Positions 55,084 to 64,000 of a DNA stretch of 64,000 nt are shown here, in pieces. Source of the DNA: Mercurialis annua (Eukaryota; Streptophyta; Magnoliopsida; Malpighiales; Euphorbiaceae); contig NC_065577.1 of assembly GCF_937616625.2 (NCBI RefSeq), positions 6,365,001 through 6,429,000 on the forward strand, written 5' to 3'. The position numbers were made by a program, and so were the translations under genes. The notes beneath the pieces were generated by a model. It was given only the letters and a program-made list of their open reading frames with translations. It was not told the origin of the DNA and did no database searches. Within the stretch, counting starts at the first letter, position 1. The number at the start of each line of letters is the position of its first letter.

Positions 55084-56651
55084 TTTTTATGCCCTTCTCC
55101 AATCAAATTCTTGGACAAAATAAGAATTTTCAAGAAAACAAAAAAGTGGGGCTATGCAATGGCAAAAGTTTTTTTGTTTTTAGGGTTTTAAAAAGATTGA
55201 TGAAGTTATGAAGATGGGACCTAGTAATCTTGTTTCCAAGACTCAAAATGGGGGATGGGACATAAAAGGTTAAGAATGGCCTTCACAAACACATGGTGTG
55301 GAAATTTAGGGTAGATGCACTATAATGAGATAAAAAGTTTAAATTATTGACAAAATGATTACATTTTTTCATTTTTAAAGTTGATTTTTTGTTGTAGTCA
55401 AAAGTTAAAATTTGTTAGTTGGTTTTTCATGTTGAGGAAAATACACTATATAATGATATTATTGTATATATTGTTAAGAGGAGAATAATGTCCTCCACAA
55501 AATTAAAACTTTTTATGCTATAAGTTGAACCAATATAATGATGTAAGACCAAGTCATGTGCCTTCAAATTTTTAATATTAATGTGGAGTTGTGGTTATGA
55601 CCTTACTATTCATAGCAATTTGGAATAGTTTGTTGCAAATTATTGTCTATTAAATAACAAAACCTTGTGCTATATAAATTTTACATAGCATCGAAGCATC
55701 TTAACATTTCACAAATTTAGAATGTATAAATTTTATAAAATTTTGTGAAAAAAATTACAAATAATTAATTACTTTTATTTTTTAAAAAGTTTTATTTTAA
55801 AAAGAATATAAAGTTAGTCATGTTTATACTAAATGAATTTTATGATAGAATCAAACTAAATAAGAAATTAACTAGTCAATTTTTTGGTTTTTATTTCTTG
55901 GGTCAATCAACAAGTTTTTGTTATATGTTTAATTGGTATGTGAAAAATGTAATGGTTTTGAATATTTGTTTTATATTTTTTCCTTCTTGATTTAAAAAAA
56001 AATAGTTTAGTGGTCCAAGTTATATCTCATGATACAAGACATATAGACATAGTACTGTTCTTTTATATATTTATATTTTAAAATACTGTAACAATTTTTA
56101 TAATAAATTTGAAATTAAAAGGGTTTAAATTTGTTATCCTCTATCATTTTCTAGATAGAATTGGAGTCCCGCAAGTAATTTTTTTGGTTTTACAATTGCA
56201 ACTTATCTAGATATATAGTAATATTTTTAGGAATTACTAGTGTCTAAAATATATTTATGGGTGGAGTGCAAAAATTTCCACCCATATTATTTATTGAAAT
56301 AATGACTCAGCTACCTAATTAAATCCAAAATAACAATCCTCAGTCTCTAAATTAATAAGTCAAACCAAAATTAAATAAATTGACCACATATAATTCTAGA
56401 ATAGTCCCAATTTTCCCCCCAAATTTTTAAAATCCATTGAAAAATAACTACATTGTCCTTATTTCATGATGGTGGTACAATTTTATCCCTGTAATCAAGG
56501 AAATTTCTGAGACCAGACAATTGGTGCCAACTCTTTTAATTGAAGCAGAGCTTGATGACAAACTTTTCAAGAATTAATAGTTAGGACCATCTCTACAAAA
56601 TCAAGAGATGCCAAATTTGACTTACCTCTCTTTAATGTCACTATACTTTTC
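55084..56651. other. Upstream region of the 54502-55083 gene and intergenic DNA
   Basis: The first few hundred bases should hold that gene's promoter; I could not fix a TATA box. The rest is AT-rich with no gene seen. Confidence 0.35.
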
Positions 56652-56659
56652 ATCGTGTC

Positions 56660-57227
56660 TAGAGTGGCCATGGGCCGGGTCAGTCCGTGAACCGGTCCGG
56701 AACCGGCCCGGTCAAATCCGGCCTGAAACCAGACTAAAATCAACCCAGAACCGTATAAAGGGCAGTTTCAAACTGGTTTCAAATTTGTTGAACCGTGAAC
56801 CAGCGGTTCTAGGTCGAAACTGGCGGTTAAAGTATCGAACCTGCTGATAAAAATATATATTATATATTTAAAATATATATATATATATATTATATTTTTA
56901 TTTTTGCAATAAAATATATGTTATATTTGTTTTAATTAATATTTTTGGTTAATATTTTAATTTTAAAAAAAAATCTTTATTTTCATGTAATACTATCTCC
57001 GTGAGTTATTTTATTGTTAAATTATATTTTTTAGTAATTAAATTTTAATTTTATTTTTAATTTTAATTTTTTTTCTAAACCGTCCTAAACTGGAACCGGA
57101 ACCGTCTGATTCTGAACCGTCATAGAACCGTCTCTTAGACGGTTTCAGGCCAGTTTTACTTTTTCTTGAACCGTGACCCGGCGGTTTCAAACCGGAACCA
57201 CCGAATTATAATCCGTGGCCACCTCTA
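56660..57227. mobile_element. hAT-like MITE
   Basis: The ends are TAGAGTGGCCATGG and, reverse-complemented, TAGAGGTGGCCACGG. The flanks ATCGTGTC (56652-56659) and ATCATGTC (57228-57235) form an 8-bp duplication with one mismatch. The terminal regions are rich in the word GAACCGG/CCGGAAC, with a plain AT centre. 568 bp, non-coding. Confidence 0.8.
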
Positions 57228-57291
57228 ATCATGTCTTTACATACTCGTTTTTTTAAAAAAAAAATAATAATAATGAAGCAATAAAGGCTTA

Positions 57292-57505
57292 CTCCATCCG
57301 TTTTTTTGTCACATTTTTGTTTACATATTTTATAAATGCTAAAATGTATTAATGTTTTTTTTAATTATGTCCGTCACTTTTATCTTAAAAATATAAAATA
57401 CTTAAATACATCATAAATTAGTAAAATAAAAAATTATTAACAAAATAAACATTCTTTTTGAGAGATTAAAAAGTACATAGTTACAAATAAAATGGAACAT
57501 AATAG
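57292..57505. mobile_element. Stowaway-like MITE
   Basis: The left end CTCCATCCGTTTTTTTGTCAC follows TA. The right end, reverse-complemented, is CTATTATGTTCCATTTTATTT, followed by TA. 214 bp; the ends fit a diverged Stowaway pair. Confidence 0.6.
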
Positions 57506-58022
57506 TATTCAGTGACGAAGCCCCATGCATGACAAGAGAGGCATTTGCCCCTTTTATTTTATTTTCTTCAAAAAATACAATTTTTTATGTAAATTAAATT
57601 AATTTTTATTTGTACTAATTACCTATAAAATATTATTAGTTAACCTCCTTAATTTCAATAAATTTTGAATTTTATATAGTGTTCATAAAAGTAGTATATT
57701 TTTTCCTTTTTAGTTTTAATTTCCGGTTATGCCCCTAACAGTATCAAACATCATGAATACTGTATAAAATTATGAATCATATACTTATCATGCAACATGA
57801 ATAAATATAATAACTGAATATAACACTACTTGATGATATTTCAACTATTTATAGTTTTTTTTAATGGCTTTCATATTTGTACTTTAATCTTCTTTTTTAA
57901 TGAATTAATTTCGATTAAAAAAAAGTATTTATGATTTTCATATTTGTTATTGCTCTCATAGAATAAGTGAGTGGTTTAATCATGTGTGGCAAATTAGGTT
58001 TATATAAAAATTTCTACATATA

Positions 58023-58468
58023 CTTTCTCTGTTTCATTTTATATATCAATTTTCATCAAATTGTAAATACCAAAAATTATTAGACATCGGTTAAATTGAT
58101 GGATGTTAAAATAAAATTCATGAATTTCACATGATTCAAAAAAATTTAATATTTTTTTACCAGTTGTTAAGTGTATGCTGTGATGAGACTTTATGAATTT
58201 TGACAAGTATCATTCTTCAGAATTCATTTGATAGGATGTGAGAAAATTGAAAATCCTTCATTTTTTATACACGATGGATTTTATTCTGTAATCATTTGTA
58301 TAAATCTATCAATTTTATATTTACTTCAAACAATTCAAACTTTCAAATTTATGGATTTTACATTTTATAAATTTTATTAAATTCGTAAATTTTAAAAAAT
58401 AGTCAAACCAAATGGGGTCTAAAAATTTATTTAAATTATAAAATTGACTTAATATAAAATGAAAAATA
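58023..58468. repeat. Possible diverged Stowaway-like MITE
   Basis: The left side CTTTCTCTGTTTCATTTTATA follows TA. The right side, reverse-complemented, carries TTTTCATTTTATATTAAG and ends next to TA. The match is partial. Confidence 0.35.
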
Positions 58469-59397
58469 TTAAAAATCAGTGTGTTAATAAATGGCTTTGT
58501 TCCATAAAACAAACAATTCGTTCTGATTCTTTCTCTATTTCATTCATTAAATAAAACCAAAAGAGTAGGAATTCATAGAAAGTGAGAATATATTTTTTGC
58601 TAATTAAGTGAGAATATATTTTTTGATAAATAAGTGAGACTGAGAGTATTCATAAAAATAAATAAATTAAGTGCTCATAAGAAGGGGGCATGCTGCAAGA
58701 GCATGGGTAATTTGTATTGTGAGCGTAGGAGGTACTCCGATACAACGGAAATTATACAAACTAATAATGTAAGCCACATAAAATATATAATGGTAAAAAA
58801 ATAATAATTAAAAAATTAACATAAATATTCATTTATTTATTGTAAATATAAAATAGTATTACGATTGTGTGAGATTTTTTTTTTGTGAAGAGGACCAAAA
58901 TAATTTTATTTGTTTATACTTGATTGAAAAGAATATAGAATGTAAAATAGCTTCTTTTATGAATTATCAATTCCCATCCAATACGAGAATCAACTTTATC
59001 CAATAATCTCCTGAGAAGAGAAAATTAGAGAAAATACTCTAATTTATAAAATAATTATAATTTTACATCAATAAGATAAAATTAGAGAAAATACATCACC
59101 CATTTATTTTTTACTTCAAGATATATTTTTATTTATTATAATATCTATTTTTATTATTTTTTACTTTAAATATTTTTTTTACTCGCAACCACCACTTCTC
59201 TCTCTCTCTACTTTTTTGACCTGAATATTTTTTAAAGTCCTCTAATAGTTTCTGCTAAACCGACATATTTTTCCGGGGAACCCGTAAAGGCTTCTGCTAC
59301 GAAAAAGGGTTGTGATAAGAAACGCTTAATTTTTCGTGCTCTTGCATTTTTTATTTTTTATTTTTTCTTCTTCATCTTCTTTTTCTTTTTTATTTCT

Positions 59398-59480
59398 CTA
59401 GCCGCCTCTCTGCCATTGCTCCGCCATCGCTCCGTCATCTCTCCGCCATCGCTCCTCCTTCATTCCGCCATCGTTTCGCC
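59398..59480. repeat. Short CGCCATCGCTC repeat tract
   Basis: Several imperfect units of CTCCGCCATCGCTC occur in an otherwise AT-rich neighbourhood. A minus-strand frame reads through it as an Arg-rich tail of simple sequence. No function seen. Confidence 0.5.
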
Positions 59481-59646
59481 GCTTTTTTATATTTAATTTA
59501 AGCGATTTTTTTCTTAATTTGTGGTAATAAATACAATTTATTTTAATTTCATAATTAAATAATTTTTTCTTGAATTTTTTCAACTTTAGATCTAAAAATC
59601 TGCATAAAAACAATTTTATGATGAAAAAAGCGATGTTCTGCAAAAA

Positions 59647-60180
59647 AAACAGCATCTGATTATCATATGAGTATCACTGCATTATCATATCATTGTCATA
59701 ACATTTGCAGAGAAAAATATTTTTCTATAAAAAACAGTTTCTGATTATCATTTGAGTATCACTGTATTATCATGTAGTTATCATAATATTGCAGAAAAAA
59801 AAGATTGTTTACAGAAAATAATGTTTGATTATCATATTGTTATCATAATATTATCATGTCGTTATCATAACATTATCATATGATACCGAGAAGATAATAT
59901 TTATGGTACCTATATGATAATGTTATGATAATATTTATGATACTATTATGATAAAACAGTGTTTGATTATTGTATCAATATCACTATATTATCATGTCTT
60001 ATCATAACACTGCAATGATAACGATATGATAATGTAACTGTTGCTTTTATAAAAATAAGTTATGATAATAGTATGACAGAGTTAATGATAATAGTATGAT
60101 AACGTACGAAAAAATAATTTTTACGAAAAAAACTATGATACCGAGATGATAATGTAACTGCTGCTTTTATGATAATGGAG
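59647..60180. repeat. Degenerate repeats rich in TTATCA/TGATAA
   Basis: Units starting CTGATTATCATATGAGTATCACTG recur near 59655 and 59741, with a more diverged copy near 59825. The following 300 bp contain many TATCAT and ATGATAA words in both orientations. No coding sequence. Confidence 0.65.
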
Positions 60181-61300
60181 TAAAATTATAATTATTTTAA
60201 TTCCGAGAATAAAAACATAAATATGGAAAAACGGTGAGATATTTTTTGTAACTTTTCCTTGTTGAGGTAAAAAGTGCAAATATTTTTGTTTTTTTAGGTA
60301 AATATCTAAATTTTCCGTTAAAAAACGGCAAAGAGTATGGTCCGCAAATCTTGAAGTCTTGATTTCAAATACCATTTTGAACAAAAAGAAAAAATTTATG
60401 AGATTATTGAAAATGAAAGGCTACTTAATGAGATATTGAAGAATAACATTAAACATTTGATGCAATATTGTTCTGCAAATATTGTAAACAATACAAATAT
60501 AAGACGCATTATAATTTTTAAACAATAGTTGTTGCTAAAAAAAAAACAATAGTTGTTGGAAAAAAAATATATCTTGTGTTTTACACTTTTTACATAAAAA
60601 ATACTTATTCAATTTTTTTATTTTAATTTTTTAGATAAAATCAACCAATTCTATTATCAGTTATTCTCATTTTATTTTGATTTTTCCTTTAAAAATCAAA
60701 TGGGCCATTTACTCTTTATATTGTATTATTAAAAACAAAACAAAAATGATAAAGTCTAAATTAGAGGTAAATGTTGAAGTTTATTTATATATTGACATCA
60801 TTTAATTATTGATACGATGAAATCTTTGTCGGAGATGAGAGTCTCAATACTTGAATTTCTAAATTATCGTGTGACTTGGCACTTATTAGTTGAATAATTT
60901 ATTTTAGAAATAATATAAATATTGATGGTACATGGAGGACTTCACGTTAGGGCTAGCAAGCAAATGAAGCACGTCTTCATCAAACATATTATTCTTAACA
61001 GTACCTGTCTACCGTTAGATCACATCTACAAAGTCAACAAAATTACAATACTACTATTTACTAAACTCTAAAGGGTCAAAAGACTCGAAACCAAAAGGGT
61101 CTTGTGATAGTACAGATTTTTTAATTAATTAATTATGAGCATAATCATTGTTATTGAGAAGAAAAGAAGAACATTCAATTAAAATTAATGACCAATTGTC
61201 GAAAATGATTTTTTTTTATTATTGTTGTAAGATAGGGTGTTGTTTACGTTTGTAAAAATGTTTTATCCTACAACTTTTCAGAATTTTGCAACTTATATAT

Positions 61301-61694
61301 AATAATTTTCTATTGAATTCGCAATAATCACCCATCAACAATAAATTCTCGCCGGTCGTTTAATTAGATAATAGATTGATCCCCAAGCATAACATTGTGA
61401 TGCATTAACTCATGTCTATTTTTATTTTTGTCTAGAGTTGTTGATGATCCACAATTGATTTTCTACTGCTCTCTGCCGCCGCCATCCATTATCGCCCGCC
61501 GTTGTTCTCATCCTCCGCTTGCGGATTATTGTTTTCTCTATGTTATGCGTATTTTTTTTATTTCTTCATCAATTGCTGCTCATCGTGCTTTTAGGATGGA
61601 AACTCATAAGCTATTTCTCATCAAAAATGAAAATAATAATTTTCTATTGAATTTGCAGCCGCCGCCCATCCACAGAAAATTCTCGCTAGTCGTT
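61301..61694. repeat. Diverged 60-bp direct repeat, two copies
   Basis: 61301-61360 and 61635-61694 share AATAATTTTCTATTGAATT at the start and TCTCGC(C/T)(G/A)GTCGTT at the end, with CCCATC in between. The second copy is more GC-rich in the middle. The span between them includes CCGCCGCC patches. I do not recognise the source. Confidence 0.55.
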
Positions 61695-61774
61695 CAACTG
61701 TAACTGCTGTTTTTATTGTTGGCATGGTTGTGGTTGTAGCTTTTTTTATTACAATTGGGAGATTAGCAGAATAG

Positions 61775-61821
61775 ACATGGCCACTATCTTTTTTTTCCGG
61801 TAAATACATGGCCACTATCTT
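61775..61821. repeat. 16-bp direct repeat around a 15-bp T-starting insert
   Basis: ACATGGCCACTATCTT occurs at 61775-61790 and 61806-61821. Between them is TTTTTTCCGGTAAAT. The pattern looks like a target duplication with a minimal retroposed tail, or a slippage event. Confidence 0.55.
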
Positions 61822-62117
61822 AAGAAATGTTTTTCTTGTTTTGTCATGGTTATGATGGAAGTATGTATGAAATAATAACAGCTAAGAAAGAATTGCGTGG
61901 AACTATAATTCATCTGTATTTCTAAACTTTTGTAATAAATTGATTTTTAATATTACTCTTAGCTAGCCGTTGATAAATTTATAATAAACTAATTTTGAGT
62001 ATTTTGTTAATAAACCATTATTAAACTTAAATTATGCATGTAAAAGTTCTGCATTTTAAAAAATTATAATTAATTTAGTTTTTGGTAAACTGTGAATAAA
62101 CTGTTGGTAAACTTATA

Positions 62118-62496
62118 CTTTCTCTTTCTCAAATTGATAGGTACTATTTTAAGTTTTTCTATCCCAAAATATAGGCGGTAATTAATTGCTTGAATGCTTA
62201 AACGACATATGTACCATCATTAATTATAATATATTATATTAAAAAAATAGCAAAAAATACTAAAAATAAAGTTAACACTACATTAAATAAGTGTAAGTTT
62301 AATATGTTTTATAAAATTATTTGTTTGACGGTGAAGTGCCTTTCCCGATCAACGAACTCTTTGTTAATTCGTCTTAGTTAATAAAGAGTATTTGTTTCTC
62401 AAAAAATAAAAAAAATTACTCATGTTGCATAAATTTACTAAATTTCTTAATAGTTGTGTTTGTTCTAAATTGCCTATCAATTTGAGACAAATGGAG
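62118..62496. mobile_element. Stowaway-like MITE
   Basis: The left end CTTTCTCTTTCTCAAATTGA and, reverse-complemented, the right end CTCCATTTGTCTCAAATTGA share CTCAAATTGATAGG. TA lies on both sides (62116-62117, 62497-62498). 379 bp. Confidence 0.7.
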
Positions 62497-62789
62497 TAAT
62501 AAATTAATTTTTAATATATCGTTAAAATTCGTTAGTAAATTTAAATTGTGTATTTAAACAAATTGATTTTTAAAATTTTACATCAAATTTATTTTTAATA
62601 TACCGTGAAAAAACTATTAAAAAATTTACTTTTGGCAATATTTTTAATAATTTGTTAGTAAATCTTTGGTAACTTAAACCGTATGTTTGAGAATAGACAA
62701 AGTTTTTTTGAGAAGAAAGAAATATATTTTTATATAAAAAAGTTTAAACCGTATTTTTTAATATTAAAGTATTTTTAAAAATAATTTTT

Positions 62790-63580
62790 TTATGAGTATT
62801 TATCAAAAAAATAACCGCACATAAGGATACACCAGAAAACAAGCCTACAAAAGGCCAAGCCCAGAAAAAAGAGGCCCATAAATAAACCAATCCCAAAACA
62901 GAAAGTCCCCACCAAGCCTAATCGAAGGCCACAACTAGAGGTGAGTAAAAATCGAACCAAACCATTAATCTGATCCAAACCAATCCGAAATTAATTTTGG
63001 TTTGGTTAAAATGATTAAAATAGATTGTTTTGATTTTAAATTATAAAAAAGTATGGTTTTTGGTTTTGGTTTGGTTTTAACTAGTGGTTAACCGAGCCGA
63101 CCGAAAAACCGAAGTTTACAATAATATTATTTTTATTAATATTTATATATATATATATATAAATAAATATAAAATTTATTTATTGAAATATTTATATATA
63201 AATATAATACGTGTGTATAACATATATGAAAATAAAATATATAAACTAACACACACATATAAGTAAAAATTATTACGTATAATTTTAATTTTTACGTATA
63301 ATTATATAATATTTATCTGAATCTGTATTAATCAAACTGAACCAAACCGAACCGAAACCGATGTTAAAGTTTGGTTAACCGAACCGAAATTTTACGTAAA
63401 TATTTGGCGTGGTTTGGTTTTTATATTTTCCTTTAAAATATGGTTTGATTTTGGAATTTACTAAATCAAACCAAACCGAACCGAATCATGCTCACCCCTA
63501 GCCACAACCCAGCAAAACAAAAGACACTCTTGCTGAGATAGCAAAAGCACAAAACTAGAAACACAGGACTGAATAACTCA
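62790..63580 (-). repeat. LINE-like 3' region interrupted by a hAT-like MITE
   Basis: Removing 62936-63508 (the MITE and one duplication) joins two parts that are alike in composition. On the minus strand they read as a T/G-rich stretch with GGGCTTGGCC words, ending GGTTATTTTTTTGATAAATA, which resembles plant LINE 3' ends. No frame or duplication was confirmed. Confidence 0.35.
62936..63500. mobile_element. hAT-like MITE with perfect 8-bp duplication
   Basis: The ends are TAGAGGTGAGTAAAAATCG and, reverse-complemented, TAGGGGTGAGCATGATTCG. The flanks GCCACAAC are identical (62928-62935, 63501-63508). The arms are rich in GAACCAAACC words. 565 bp, non-coding. Confidence 0.88.
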
Positions 63581-63589
63581 CTGGGAGAA

Positions 63590-64000
63590 GGTAATGGGAC
63601 GGGGATTTTCCGACTTTTATGGGGATCCGCATCTAATGGAGTAGGAAATTCCTGTTAATATGGAGATTCCCATCCCCATCCCCACAAAAATTCGGTCTGC
63701 TTTTATATAATTTATATTATAATTTTTAATATATTATTCATAATTTCTAATAATTTAATATAATTTTTATTTTTTACAAAAAATTTATTTTCATATATAA
63801 TATTATTGGTGGTATTGAATAGTTTATTTTTTTTAAAGTGTTTCATAAAAATAATAAAATTATTTAAATATTATATTTAAATTATACGGAGATGTGGGAG
63901 GGATGAAGAATTCACGAGGATGAAAATGGAGATGGAAATAAATTAATTCACATCAATTAAATACGAGGATATGCATAGAAGCGGGAATGTGGATGGAGAT
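63590..64000. repeat. Partial hAT-like element, cut by the window end
   Basis: It begins near GGTAATGGGACGGGGATTTTCC with TGGGGATCC and CCCATCCCCATCCCCA words, and from about 63890 turns to GGAGATGTGGGAGGGATG and GGATGGAGAT. This matches the plant MITE type with GGGGATCCCC-style ends. The right end lies beyond the window. Confidence 0.4.

Larger units (their letters stand above)
57508..62115. other. AT-rich intergenic DNA with several repeats, no gene
   Basis: Subfeatures are listed separately (58023, 59398, 59647, 61301, 61775). Otherwise this is AT-rich sequence; open frames near 60133 and 61428 lack ATG support or motifs. Confidence 0.35.

Noticed and set aside
61428..61703. 91-codon plus-strand frame
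   Set aside because: It begins without an ATG and runs into a repeated 60-bp unit; no domain is visible.
62790..62978. Hydrophobic 62-codon minus-strand frame as a membrane protein
   Set aside because: It spans the junction of a hAT-like MITE and T/G-rich LINE-like sequence; the hydrophobicity comes from base composition.

Overview
This window is nuclear DNA from an angiosperm, almost certainly a eudicot. The evidence is very AT-rich intergenic sequence, GT-AG introns, plant transposon families (copia, Ty3-type LTRs, MULE, hAT, CACTA, Stowaway, Helitron, SINE) and two host genes of plant type. I cannot name the species. The host genes are a PB1-domain protein (4160-5717, minus) and a small uncharacterised basic/serine-rich protein (54502-55083, minus). 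Nearly everything else that can be recognised is mobile DNA, much of it nested.

Layout. 1-1452: decayed 3' part of a copia element with its LTR. 1505-3286: CACTA-type MITE, a fold-back MULE-type MITE and a poly(A) retroposon. 4160-5717: PB1 gene. 6223-7542: a second retroposon with an 18-bp duplication and a tRNA-derived SINE. 7543-17320: AT-rich DNA with three fold-back elements flanked by 9-bp duplications (two exact or nearly so), a hAT-like MITE and LINE debris. 17942-26108: an 8.17-kb copia element on the minus strand with two 380-bp LTRs, interrupted in its integrase by a 1.54-kb solo LTR of Ty3 type. 26423-27509: PIF-like element holding a 558-bp Helitron. 27685-29048: fold-back MULE.

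29141-39594 is the centrepiece: a 10.45-kb Mutator-like element with 335-bp terminal inverted repeats and a perfect 9-bp target duplication. It encodes a MuDR-type transposase (about 1290 residues, one frameshift). It also carries four further spliced genes: two small GRF zinc-finger/coiled-coil proteins, a SINA-like RING E3 ligase, and a stand-alone copy of the PB1-like domain found at the transposase N terminus. I do not recall this gene set in a described MULE.

42699-53165 is a 10.47-kb non-autonomous LTR element (LARD-like) with two almost identical 3045-bp LTRs, no recognisable coding region, and a perfect 5-bp duplication, so it inserted very recently. Its LTR promoter region and that of the unrelated solo LTR at 20775-22318 both carry arrays of the same 12-bp dyad, TCYCG-(TT or AA)-CGRGA, upstream of a TATA-like box.

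54118-64000: another fold-back MULE MITE, the second host gene, two complete hAT-like MITEs, two or three Stowaway-like MITEs, a TTATCA/TGATAA-rich repeat tract, and a further hAT-like element cut by the window end.
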